NCBI GenBank assembly: GCA_016710115.1
Contig: JADJLN010000003.1
Location: 1 to 32,864 of the forward strand
Direction of reading: 5' to 3'
Source: Saprospiraceae bacterium
GTDB taxonomy: Bacteria; Bacteroidota; Bacteroidia; Chitinophagales; Saprospiraceae
DNA length: 32,864 nt
The notes under the pieces are model-generated. The model made no database searches, was not told the DNA's origin, and saw only the letters and a list, made by a program, of their open reading frames with translations. Each line of letters begins with the position of its first letter. The first letter of the stretch is position 1. This document shows, one piece after another, positions 18,801 through 29,547 of this stretch. Made by a program: the position numbers and the translations under genes.

Positions 18801-21800
18801 TTACCTTACCAGGGTCACCTCTCCTTTGTAAAGCCTTTCCAATCCATTTACAAATCGCACTCTTGTCCAATAGACAAAGACAGCGGGATCCATCGTTGCA
18901 TTTCTAAAGCTTCCATCCCAACCATACTTCTCATCGTTGGGCGGAAATTCAGTATTGACAAAGACTTCATTTCCCCACCGGTCAAAAATCTGAAGTTCGA
19001 GTATTAGTGCTACCTCTTTATTTCCATAAACGGTAAAAACATCATTCAGCCCATCGCCATTTGGCGAAAACACATTGGGGATATATAATTTTGGATTAAA
19101 TTCTGTTTCGAGCGGAGCATGGCTTGACCCGAACAACCATTTGTGTCCACAACAATAACTATGATGTCGGTAAGCTGATCAGGTCTTTGGATGGTTTGCT
19201 CCAGGGCAAATATCAGTGCTACAGGAGAATAAATCATCAGGAAGCCATATCACGGTGTCCACCGCTCCGATATCAATATTCAACTCAACGATAATGAGTA
19301 TGGAATCTTGCTGCGCAACTTGCAGATCAGTATAGATGTCAACGATAATATTTTCAGATTCGGGCACATCAAACGATTCAATCCTGGTACATCCATTTTG
19401 TGCGGTAATGGTTACACTGTATGTACCGGGAAGGATGTTTACCAAATCCTCCTTGGTTTCGCCATTGGACCAAACATATTTGTTTCCGGATGGTGGAGTA
19501 ACCGTTAAGTCTATTTTACCATTGGCTACGCCGCAAAGAGCAGGAGAAATCACGTGTGTGATTTGCAAATCAACCAGGTCCTCACCAATAAAGTATATTG
19601 AGGCAGAAGAACAATTAGAAGCATCCGTTACGGTGACAGTATATTCGCCCGATGGAAGGTTTAACAGATCCTCCGTTGTCGCGCCATTGGACCATAGAAA
19701 CTGGTAATTCCCCGGAGGAATAACGGTTAGGTCTATACTGCCATTGGAAGTCATGCACGATGTGTTGTTTGTACCCGTCACCGAAATGGCGAAATTCGAG
19801 GATGTATCGAGTACCACGAAAATGGCACTGGCCGTACATCCATTTGTTCCTGTTACCGTAACGGAATACGTTCCCGCAAAAATATTCTGCAAATCTTCTA
19901 TCATAGAACCATTGGACCAAAAGAAAGAATAGCTGGCGGGAGGAAGAATCGTGAGGTCAATCTGTCCGTTACTTTCTCCACAAATAGAAGGCGAAATGGT
20001 TTCGGCCACCGCTGGCAGGATGATTTGATCGTCAACCACAAAAGAATCTATAGAAGAACAGCCATTGAGGTCAGAGACGGTCACCGAATAGGTGCCGGGT
20101 AGCAGGTTGGCCTGATCCTCTGTTGACATTCCATTTGACCACATGAAAACATAAGTGCCCGCTGGGGAAACAGAAAGATCAATAGATCCGTTGGGCGCAT
20201 TACAGTTTGTATTAGCTGCCGGGAAAGCGGACAAAGAAATAGTTGAACCCACATCAGATACGGTAAAAGTGGCTGATGATGAGCAACCATTACTCCCTGT
20301 GACGGTCACGGTATAGTTTCCGGAGGCGATATTTATTAAATCTTCTGTGATGGCTCCATTCGACCATAAATAATCATAGATTCCTGGAGGAGAGATGCTT
20401 AAGTTAATCGAGCCGTTCGATAGACCACAAGTGGCTGGAGAAACCGTCTGGGAAATCAAGGGCAAGATCAATTGCTCTACAACAGTAAAGAGGCTTCGGC
20501 AGGACAGGTGCCCGAATCGCTGACGGTCACCGGTAGGTACCTGCCTGTAGACCGGTGAGGTCTTCGGTCACTGACCCGTTTGACCAGAAGAAAGTATAAG
20601 TTCCGGTGGGAAAAACACTGAGATCAATTGCTCCATTGGGCTGACTGCAATTGGTAACCGGGGCAGTCATTCCGCTAATGGTGAAACTGGTATTGATGCT
20701 CGGGACATTGTAGATTGCAGCAGTGGTGCAGCCGTTTGCCGACGAAGTGACAGTGACGATGTAATTCCCAGGCAAAAGGGTGGTCAGATCCTCTGTGTTT
20801 GCCCCATTGGACCAAGAGAATTGGTAAGTGCCTGCCGGTGAGACAATCAGGTTGATTGCGCCATCCGGCGCACCGCAGACAGAAGGGGTAATATCGGCAT
20901 TTAGAACCGGTGGAATGGTGTTGTTAGCAACGGTGAAACTGGCCGTATTGGTGCAACTTCCTCCCGCCGATACGGTGACCGTGTACGTGCCGCGGCAATA
21001 TTCACAAGGTCTTCCGTTGTCGCCCCGTTCGACCAGGATGAACATGTATGCACTTGGAGGAGTGACGGTTATGTCAGTAAACTTCCGTTGGGAGCCATGC
21101 AAAGATGTTAACGGGCTGACGTTGCCAGTAATATTGATCGTGGGGTTGTTGTTCGTGACGGTGACTGTAGTCGTGGCGGTGCAGCCGCTGCCAGTGGCGT
21201 GACCGTGACCGAGTAGGTACCGGCTGCAATCCCGACAGATCTTCCGTGGTGGCGCCATTCGACCAGATGAAGGTGTAGGCACCGGCTGGCGATATGCTGA
21301 GGTCAATGGCACCATTGTTCAGACCGCAGGTGGAAGCCGTCGGGGTAGCCGTCAAATTGGGCGGTTGTGTATTGTCGGCAACCGTGAAACTGGCCGTATT
21401 GGTACAACTTCCTCCCGCCGATACGGTGACAGTATACGTGCCCGCAGCAATATTCATGAGGTCTTCCGTTGTTGCCCCGTTCGACCAGATGAACGTGTAT
21501 GCATTTGGAGGAGTGACGGTTATATCAATGCTTCCGTTGGGAGCCATGCAAGACGTTACCGGGCTGACGTTGCCGGTGATATTGATCGTGGGGTTGTTGT
21601 TTGTGACGGTGACTGTGGTCGTAGCAGTGCAGCCGCTGCCAGTGGCCGTGACCGTAACCGAGTAGGTACCGGCTGCAATGCCGGACAGATCTTCCGTGGT
21701 GGCGCCATTCGACCCGATGAAGGTGTAGGCGCCGGCTGGCGTCACACTGAGGTCAATGGAACCATTGTTCAGGCCACAGGTGGAAGCAGTCGGGGTAGCC

Positions 21801-24379
21801 GTCAAATTGGGCGGTTGTGTATTATCGGCAACGGTGAAACTGGCCGTATTGGTGCAACTTCCTCCCGCCGATACGGTGACCGTGTACGTGCCCGCGGCAA
21901 TATTCACAAGGTCTTCCGTTGTCGCCCCGTTCGACCAGATGAACGTGTATGCAATTGGAGGCGTGACGGTTATGTCAATGCTTCCGTTGGGAGCCATGCA
22001 AGACATTACCGGGCTGACATTGCCGGTGATATTGATCGTGGGGTTGTTGTTTGTGACGGTGGCTGTGGTCGTGGCGGTGCAGCCACTGCCAGTGGCAGTG
22101 ACCGTAACCGAGTAGGTAGCGGCTGCAATGCCGGACAGATCTTCCGTGGTGGCGCCGTTCGACCAGATGAAGGTGTAGGCGCCGGCTGGCGTCACACTGA
22201 GGTCTATGGCACCATTGTTCAGGCCGCAGGTAGAAGCTGTCGGGGTAGCCGTCAAATTGGGTGGCTGGGTATTGTCGACAACGGTGAAACTGGCCGTATT
22301 GGAGCAACTTCCTCCCGCCGATACGGTAACGGTATATGTGCCCGCGGCAATATTCGCGAGGTCTTCCGTTGTCGCCCCGTTCGACCAGATGAACGTGTAT
22401 GCATTTGGAGGCGTGACTGTTATGTCAATGCTTCCGTTGGGAGCCATGCAAGACGTTACCGGGCTGACGTTGCCGGTGATATTGATCATGGGGTTGTTAT
22501 TCGTGACGGTGACTGTGGTCGTGGCAGTGCAGCCACTGCCAGTGGCAGTGACCGTAACCGAGTAAGTACCGGCTGCAATGCCGGACAGATCTTCCGTGGT
22601 GGCGCCATTCGACCAGATGAAGGTGTAGGCTCCGGCTGGCGTCACACTGAGGTCTATGGCACCATTGTTCAGACCGCAGGTTGAAGCAGTCGGGGTAGCC
22701 GTCAAATTGGGCAGTTGTGTATTGTCGGCAACGGTGAAACTGGCCGTATTGGTACAACTTCCTCCCGCCGATACGGTGACAGTATACGTGCCCGCAGCAA
22801 TATTCGCGAGGTCTTCCGTTGTCGCCCCGTTCGACCAGATGAACGTGTATGCATTTGGAGGGGTGACTGTTATGTCAATGCTTCCGTTAGGAGCCGTGCA
22901 AGACGTTACCGGCTGACGTTGCCGGTGATATTGATCGTGGGGTTGTTGTTCGTGACGGTGACTGTGGTCGTGGCGGTGCAGCCGTTGCCAGTGGCAGTGA
23001 CCGTAACCGAGTAGGTACCGGCTGCAATGCCGGATAGATCTTCCGTGGTGGCGCCATTCGACCAGATGAAGGTGTAGGCCCCGGCTGGCGTCACACTGAG
23101 GTCTATGGCACCATTGTTCAGCCCGCAGGTGGAGGCAGTCGGGGTAGCCGTCAAATTGGGCGGTTGTGTATTGTCGGCAACGGTGAAACTGGCCGTATTG
23201 GTACAACCACTTTCTTCTGTAACGGTGACGGTATAGGTACCGGCTGTAATGCCGGACAGATCTTCCGTGGTGGCGCCGTTCGACCATAAAAAAGTATATG
23301 TCCCTGCCGGAGTGACGGTTAAATCAATGGCCCCGTTTGGAGAAATACAGGAGGTGAGCGGGGTGGCGTTTCCAGTGAGCGAAGTGCTGGGATTGCCGCT
23401 ATTCACAACTACACTGCCGGTGGCCGTACAGCCTCCTGTGGCGGTAACGGTAACGGAATAGGTTCCCGGACCGTTGATAGTGATGCTTGATGTAGTCTCC
23501 CCGGTACTCCATAGAAAATCCGTAAAAGAGGCTGCATTGGTAATCGTTATGGTGTCACTTTGACTCGGACAAAGACTGGAAGGAGCGGTAAAAATAGGGT
23601 CCACTGAAATGCCCTGCGATTACCTGGACGGTATCTGCCCCCGTGCAACCGCTTGAACTGGTGACCGTCACCGAGTAGGTTCCGGGTGATGATATGGTAA
23701 TCGTTGACGTGTTGTCTCCCGTACTCCAGAGGAACATATCGTCCGGGTCGCCACTAGCAGTAAGGCTACCGTCTTGTCCGGAGCACAATACAGTAGTCCC
23801 AGTGATATTCGGGGTAGGTGCCGGGAAAAAGGACATTTGGACAAATTCCGTGACAGTAGCACTGCATTGCCCACCAGGGGCTGTTACCGTCAGGGAATAG
23901 GTCCCGGAAGCGGCAATAAAAGTTGAGTTGGTAGTGTCACCGGTTGACCATAAGAAGGTCGTACCGGGCGGATAAACAGCATAAGAAATCAATTCCATTG
24001 AATCACCGGGACAATACGTGTAACCGTTATAGGTAATATCCGCGAACCAAAGATATGCTTTTATATGGATTTGATTATATGCTACACAACCATTGGCATC
24101 TGTAACCTCTATAGAGATATTGCCAATAAATGGTGGTGTGACCGTGGTATTTGGATTGGTATCGCCATTTCCCCAGAGGTAGGAATACGGGGGTGTCCCT
24201 CCGCTTACTATGCTGGTCAACGTAATAGTGTCTCCCGGGCACATGGTATAATAAGGAGACGGTGGGTCAGTGATAACATCGACCATAAAACCCTGGCACT
24301 GGGCACTCAGCTTCGGTAGCTGCAGGCTTCCCAACAGGATAACCCCGATGATAATGCGAATCAAATAATTTGTTCTCAT
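18801..24379 (-). pseudogene. Giant SprB-like repeat adhesin with T9SS type B tail
   Basis: This is a surface adhesin. It starts at ATG 24379 with a signal peptide (RIIIGVILLGSLQLPKLSAQ). About 270 residues of Ig/PKD-like domains follow (CPGDTITLTSIVSGG, FLWSTGDTTNST). Then come about 18 modules of roughly 75 residues, each with a core like TFIWSNGATTEDL and G-x-Y-x-V-T-V-T, similar to SprB repeats of gliding Flavobacteria. The C-terminus, NPKLYIPNVFSPNGDGLNDV to LYKGEVTLVR, is the gliding-motility-associated (T9SS type B) sorting domain. The full length would be about 1,860 codons. Frame changes lie near 23560-23600, 22912, 21200-21225, 20990-21100, 20545 and 19130-19200. Several coincide with shortened G or C runs, so the gene may be intact in the organism. 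It lies 58 bases after the CRTAC1 gene, probably in one transcript. Confidence 0.8.
21110..23190 (-). repeat. 450-bp tandem repeat array inside the adhesin
   Basis: About 4.6 copies of a 450-bp unit lie head to tail. The marker GACGTTGCCGGTGATATTG or a near copy recurs near 21119, 21568, 22015, 22465 and 22916. Each unit encodes 150 residues, namely two SprB-like modules: one starts SCMAPNGSIDITVTPPNAY and the other STCGLNNGAIDLSVTPAGAY. Copies differ by only scattered bases, showing recent duplication or gene conversion. The modules outside the array have diverged much further. Confidence 0.9.
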
Positions 24380-24437
24380 GTTTTCATTTCAAGACAGGTA
24401 CAGGACGCCACATCGCCGATTAAAAAAACGAAGGAAT

Positions 24438-27173
24438 TTAGAGCTTCAACAATACCTGTGATTTAAAAAAATGATCTCCGAAAACCTGCAGGATGTAAAA
24501 TCCGTCGGGAAGGCTGCCGAGGTCGAGCTGAAAGGAGGACATGTTACCCAGAACCTGCTTTCGCACTTCCCTGCCGCCTGCATCCAGCAGCCTGAAAAGC
24601 GAGGCGCCTTCTGTACTCCCTTTTATTTCAACAAAAAATAGCTCGCCGGAAGGGTTGGGAAACACCTTCAAACCCAGCCCATTCGCCTGTTCATAAGTAT
24701 CCGTAACGAATACCTGGACCACGACCCGCTCCGACACACATTCGAAACCTGGCTTTTCGATTTGCCAGTCATAAAAATAGTAGTAGTAGTTTTCCCCGAA
24801 TGAGGACGTCGTTATTTCCCACATCACCGATGGGATAGGGATAATCGAGCGGTCCCGAATTGCGGAAAAGGTTGCCTTGTTGGCAACGAAGCGTGAGCTC
24901 ACCTACGGGAACTTCGAAATTCAAATCCAGGACGTTCATGCCCGTTTGAACCGGGAATTGCTTGAACGCCAGCAGTGTGTCCGGCGACCAAAGCTGGACG
25001 AAACGGTTGTTCAGCGGCGCTCCCGGCGGCACGTACACCGTCACCGACAGCAGGGTGAATGGCGCCCAGGTTTTGAAATACAAAAACCCGGTTTGGGTGG
25101 AAACACCGCCTGCTCCGGCAGTGTCCGGTTTGCCGCCCTGTTGAATTTCCCCAGGATAGAAAAAATGGCTTTCGACATAAAACGCGGTGTCGCTATCAAG
25201 CGGCGGCGTTTGAAAGGAGGGCCCTATTGCCAATAGGTTGCCGGCGGTGGGATGGTCGTACCACTGGCAGTTTTCGCCCAACACAATGAACAAAATGGAG
25301 TCGCCCTGGCCAATGGTCACCGTATCTACGATTGGCGCCAGGGCTTGCAAAACCGTCACTTCGAACGGAGCAGAGATAATCTGCTCTTGCGAACAAAGCG
25401 CATCCAACGCCACCGTGTAGCTGCCGCTTTCAGTAACGGCAATAGATGGAGCGCCCGTCGTGCCGTCCGACCAGGTATAATTTTCTCCGGAGGAGGCAGT
25501 CAAAACAAGCGTATCGCCCTGGCAAATCGTATTTCCAGCAGGTGCAAAAATGGTGGGTATCTTTTCTTCAATCAAATTAATTTCAATCGACTGTGTTAAA
25601 GCCACGCACCCCAGGCTATCGGTCAGGATGGCGAAAAAACGGCCTTCGTTTCCCACTTGCAAAGCCTGTCCGGTTTGGTTGTTCGACCAGGCGTAATTTG
25701 AAAAACCTGCCGGGGCAAGAAGTTCAATGGTGTCGCCAGGGCAGATGCTTGTGTTGCCACTTGCGGTCAAGACTGCGGGCGGCAGCAGGCAATAAGCCTC
25801 CTGCACCACGTAGGTGCTGTCAGCGGCCAATTCATGCAACACCGTCACGGTGCCGGAAGGCCAGCGGATCTTCAGGGAATCAACCTGTTCGTTTTGACCC
25901 AAACCAAAATGCACTGTGAGCGAATTCATCGGGCTGAAACTTTGCCCGGAGCGGACTTCCCGCACCTGCATCCCCCATGCTCCGTATATTTCCACCCTCG
26001 CCCCGATGCCGTTACGGTTGCTTTCGATGCCGAGCGGTACGACTTTCAGCCAGTGGTTGCCGTTGCCATCGTTGAGCCAAAGCTGGCCTTTACGAAACAC
26101 GTCGAGGAAGCCGTCGCCGTTGAGGTCGGCGATGGCGCCGGGTTTCACGGGCGCGTCCTGCCCGGTGAAGGTAAGGTCGCCGTTGCCGAGGTAGAGTTCC
26201 TGATTTAATTCGGAAAAAATATCCACAAAGCCGTCGTTGTTGAAATCGCCGGAAGCATTTTCCCATGCACCGAGGTCGTTAGGGTCGATGCCGGAAGCAG
26301 CGATGACATCGGTGAAAGTAACCCCGGTGCCAGCGGGGTCGCCATTGTTCCTAAACAAGCGGTTTTGAAAATCGGGGTTGACGATGAATGCGTCGAAATC
26401 GCCATCGTTGTCAAAATCCTCGAATACCGTGCTCCACGACTGTGCATTGTCGTCCAGCCCGGCGGATGTGCCTACTTCTGTAAAGGTGCCATCTGCGTTG
26501 TTCCGGTAGAGCAGATTGGTACGGCTGAAGTTGCCGGGTGGTGCGCCGCCGAGGCATTTCGTGATGTAGAGGTCAATATCGCCGTCGTTGTCGTAGTCCG
26601 TCCAGATGGCAGCGTAATTGCCGGGAAGCTCGGCAGTCAAGATGAGGTCCTGGTCAGGCGACATGTTTCCAGCTCCATCGTTTCGATAAGGGCTGACAAG
26701 TCATTATCGTTGCAGACGAAACCGTCGAGCCAGCCGTTGTTGTCGATATCAGCCATGGTGGAGCGCTGGCTGAAAATGTTGCCGGGCATAACGGTTTCCG
26801 TGTAAAAGCTCCCGTTATCGCTGGCTTTTACGAATGAAACTGAAGCGCTGTCAGCAAAAAGGAGGTCGTTGAAACCATTGTTATCAATGTCTCCGGCGCA
26901 GATGCTCCACGAGGGCAGGGAGTGCGCGACGATATTGAAATACCGCTGGGTAAAGGTGCCATCCAATTGCTGGAAGTCGATGTAAATGACTTCATTGCCA
27001 GTTCGAACTACGTCATCGAGGTGGTCGCCGTTCATGTCCACGGCACAGTCTGAATAAATGGTAAAGCCCGATACAGGCTTCAATTTACCCGTGCTGTTAT
27101 GAAAATTTACCTGCTGTGAGTACAACGAAAATGAGAGCAGAGAGAACGCCAAAAACGTCAGCCATTTTAGCAT
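24438..27173 (-). pseudogene. CRTAC1-type FG-GAP/ASPIC-UnbV protein with T9SS tail
   Basis: This is an exported protein. I chose ATG 27173 because it starts a signal peptide (MLKWLTFLAFSLLSFSLYSQ); the upstream ATG 27227 only adds a polar leader. Residues 30-330 hold FG-GAP/VCBS repeats with Ca-binding-like loops (DMNGDHLDDVV, DIDNNGWLDG, DYDNDGDIDLY, DFDNDGDFDAF, DLNGDGFLDVF). An ASPIC/UnbV domain follows (GIGARVEIYGAWGMQ, VHFGLGQNEQVDSLKIRWPS). Then come Ig-like domains (TSICPGDTIELLAPAG, NTICQGDTLVLTASSG) and a T9SS type A sorting domain (LKVFPNPSGELFFVE to QVLLKL). FG-GAP proteins form beta-propellers; the role is probably adhesion or ligand binding. Frame changes lie near 26680 and 24780-24800. 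With only two lesions in 2.7 kb it is one of the better preserved large genes here. Confidence 0.82.
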
Positions 27174-27299
27174 TCTTTTTATCTTCAAAATTACAACATT
27201 TCCCATCATGAAGGCAAGTAGGTTCATTAATTATTTGACATTGTCTTTAGCCTTTCCTGGTCTCGGGCTTCATTATTGTAGCCGCTCTCTTAGCCCTTA

Positions 27300-27520
27300 C
27301 TTCAGATCAAACCGGTCCAGATTCATCACCTTGTTACGGCAGCGACAAACTCACTGACAAACTTCTCTTCGTATCGCTCTGAGCATAGACATCAGAGATC
27401 GCCCGCAACTGGGCGTCTAACCGAAGACCAAATCCAGACGACTGCCCGTCCACTTCACCTCGCCGGACTTGTGATCACCACCTTCATACGTCAGTCCGAC
27501 CTGGGCGTCCAGCGGTGAAC
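27300..27520 (-). pseudogene. katG 3'-end remnant C
   Basis: The minus strand reads LTYEGGDHKSGEVKWTGSRL, DLVFG, stop, then a shifted LRAISDVYAQSD and NKVMNLDRFDLK followed by TAA. It thus includes the true KatG C-terminus and stop. From about 27400 to 27505 it is almost identical to remnant B, including the one-base deletion after VFG. It has extra one-base losses in the final helix. Homology stops near 27520. Confidence 0.85.
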
Positions 27521-27599
27521 AGGACAACTAAAACCATTTATAAAATAATTGTGATGACTAGTTGGCCATGCCACATTAAACGCATTCGACTACACCTGA

Positions 27600-28619
27600 T
27601 CAATCATTGTCATCATCCCCATGTCGGCCTTTTTTCCGACGGCCTTCCCCACCTTCATGTTCATCACTGCTCTTGTGACAGGATACACAATCCGTAAAAT
27701 TGGAAATACCTTCCTCCTGTGCTCACGAAGAATATTACTTACCGTATGTTCATGACACCCATAGCAGGTATACGTACTATAGTTGTTCGCCAAATGGCAG
27801 GTCGCACACTTGACATTATGATCTCTATCCAGCACAAAATAAGTGGTGTGATTGAATGTAGACGGGATCCATTTATCGGTGCTGTGGCATTTCGTACAGG
27901 CATCTTTCACTGTACGATGAAATGCATCTCCAGGCACTTCATGGCAACTCACGCAATTGCTTCTAATGCCTGACTGCAGCATATCATGGTTAAACGCCTT
28001 CTCCAACTTCCACCCTGTCGTGCCGTGGCATGTTGCACAAGCATCTGTCAAATGCACGTGAAGCTTATCCTCAGGCTTTTGGTGGCAGCTGACGCAATTG
28101 TCCCGTTCGGCAGGTTGCACCATACCTGGTGCTGAACGCAAGATCCAGTTTCCATGCGGTGGTACCATGGCATTTAGCGCAAGCATCAGTTAATTGCAGG
28201 TGAAGCTTATCCTCAGGCTTTTGGTGGCAAACAATGCAATCATTTATGACAGTTTTCGGCAGTATTTCATGCCTAAAACCGTTCATCGCAGATTCAGGAT
28301 TTAATCCAGCATGGTCGGTATGGCAGGCCGTACAGGCATATTTACCAAGGTTATTGTGAAATAACGCCTGCTCGCCTTTGATAACGGTTCCAGTGGCGAT
28401 GCCCAGAGAATCCCTGCCGATATCTGCCAGAGTATGGCAAGCGATGCACTTGCTGTTGTCGATTCCCCCGAAAGGCCGGTGGCATGAGAAGCATTGCTGC
28501 CTGATATCCTGGTGGCCCTGCGACATCTCACCCGGACTGAGCAGGATATACGGATATTGCACCATAAACAAGATGAAAATGGCGGTCATTGCAATTCCAG
28601 TAATGATCAGATTTTTCAT
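27600..28619 (-). pseudogene. Dodecahaem cytochrome c, frameshifted
   Basis: This is a periplasmic electron carrier. It starts at ATG 28619 with a membrane anchor or signal (MKNLIITGIAMTAIFILFMV). Twelve CxxCH haem-binding motifs can be read in order: CFSCH, CIACH, CTACH, CIVCH, CAKCH, CVSCH, CATCH, CVSCH, CTKCH, CATCH, CYGCH and CVSCH. Two nearly equal units occur (NDCIVCHQKPEDKLHLQLTD and DNCVSCHQKPEDKLHVHLTD), showing internal duplication. The frame shifts between haem 5 and haem 6, near 28110-28150, and again near 27690 before haem 12. The original end is GRRKKGRHGDDDND, stop at 27600-27602. The ATG overlaps the stop of the upstream b-type cytochrome gene (ATGA), so the two are translationally coupled. 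The terminal partner is unknown; with the membrane cytochrome it would pass electrons from quinols to periplasmic acceptors (inferred). Confidence 0.8.
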
Positions 28620-29188
28620 TTGCTAAACATGAATACAGTGATAATATGCAGGAGCGAAAACAAGCCAAATACCAAGGCTATCGGTAAGTGTATTGTCCGC
28701 CATTGTTTCATGGCATCCACCATGATCGAGTCGAAAAAGAGCTTTTTGTCTACGGCTTCTTTTTCCAGGCCCGTTTCCATCAAGGCTTGCCTGCTTGCGT
28801 TTAAGCGCTCGAACGACCGCTTCAACAGGAACTTGCCAACCAGGCCACTCGCCACGCTGATCAAAAGCATTGTTACAGCCAGCCATGGCAAAATGGCGTT
28901 GAAATGAATGCCAGCATGAACAAGTAACATGATCGACCCGACCCATGCCATGTATTCATGCATAATCAACAATTTTTTTGGCGAACCTGATTTGATCATT
29001 TTGCGTTTCCGCAAAGAATAGACAAAGGAAAAGACCAGGAGAAAGGTGCCTAAATAGCCGAGGTAACGCCCAACTCCAGCCAGCTGATAATAATGAAGCA
29101 TGTAATCTATTCCGATGGTGATCAAGATCATCAGAGCATACCATTGTATAAAAGGCACGACATACCTCAGTACTGGTTTATGTTTCAT
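28616..29188 (-). CDS. Four-helix b-type membrane cytochrome
   Basis: This is an intact protein of 190 residues. Hydrophobic helices lie at about residues 8-30, 42-58, 78-105 and 168-187. Histidines sit in helix-like positions (MHEYMAWVG, VHAGIHFNA, RTIHLPIA, SLLHIITVFM), as expected for two b haems in a cytochrome b561 or NapC/NrfH-partner type quinol oxidase. I do not recognise a named family with certainty. It is the first gene of a two-gene operon, with the ATGA overlap into the multihaem cytochrome c. Together they suggest a quinol to periplasm electron route. An inverted repeat at 29202-29221 lies 14 bases before the start codon and may be an operator. Confidence 0.7.
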   Translation of the reverse strand: MKHKPVLRYVVPFIQWYALMILITIGIDYMLHYYQLAGVGRYLGYLGTFLLVFSFVYSLRKRKMIKSGSPKKLLIMHEYMAWVGSIMLLVHAGIHFNAILPWLAVTMLLISVASGLVGKFLLKRSFERLNASRQALMETGLEKEAVDKKLFFDSIMVDAMKQWRTIHLPIALVFGLFSLLHIITVFMFSK

Positions 29189-29487
29189 AGATCACATGAT
29201 TTACAGTTGCTTTAAACTGTAGAAAAAACCTGAATTCTGGTGTAAGTATGACTCTTTTCTATACAAGAACCAGTGATATAGATCATATCAGATGGGAACT
29301 TATTAACCAGGGGGTGAAGAGTTGTTCGTATGAAAATTGAATTGATTTAAGACACAACGTTGGTTGCAGTGATTAGAAAAGGGCAGACGTACTTTTAGCG
29401 ATACTTTTACCCCTTAGATGTAGTCAAATATTTTGCTCTGGTGGAACGGAACTGGGACTTAAGGCACTGATAGTAACCTGTCTGACC
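29189..29487. other. Spacer between cytochrome operon and katG
   Basis: No gene is seen. It is AT-rich and should hold the promoter of the minus-strand cytochrome operon near 29189-29260. The inverted repeat and the katG terminator border it. Confidence 0.5.
29202..29221 (-). promoter_or_regulatory. Candidate operator before the cytochrome operon
   Basis: TACAGTT (29202-29208) and AACTGTA (29215-29221) form a perfect 7-bp inverted repeat with six-base spacing, 14 bases upstream of the start of the b-type cytochrome. The position fits a regulator site or an RNA hairpin in the leader. It does not fit the FNR consensus TTGAT-N4-ATCAA. Confidence 0.4.
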
Positions 29488-29489
29488 AA

Positions 29490-29526
29490 AAAAAGGCGAC
29501 CCCGATCTCCCGGAGCCGCCTTTCTA
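29490..29526 (-). terminator. katG terminator
   Basis: AAAGGCG (29492-29498) pairs with CGCCTTT (29517-29523), with an additional CCG/CGG inner pair. The A run on the left is a T run for minus-strand transcription. It begins about 22 bases after the katG stop codon. Confidence 0.75.
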
Positions 29527-29547
29527 TTTGTTAGCGATTGATTTGAA

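Noticed and set aside
21365..22684. Long 439-codon open frame on the + strand
   Set aside because: It lies antisense to the tandem repeats of the adhesin; an open antisense frame is multiplied by the 450-bp periodicity (450 is divisible by three). The peptide is Arg/Gly/Cys-rich with no family character.
21110..23190. CRISPR array
   Set aside because: The repeat period is 450 bp without spacers, and the repeats are protein coding.
22920..23287. N-terminal part of the 737-codon minus-strand frame (MVERRHHGRSVRH...)
   Set aside because: It is an out-of-frame reading of adhesin repeats, rich in His/Arg/Gln. The frame becomes real only below about 22912, after the one-base loss.
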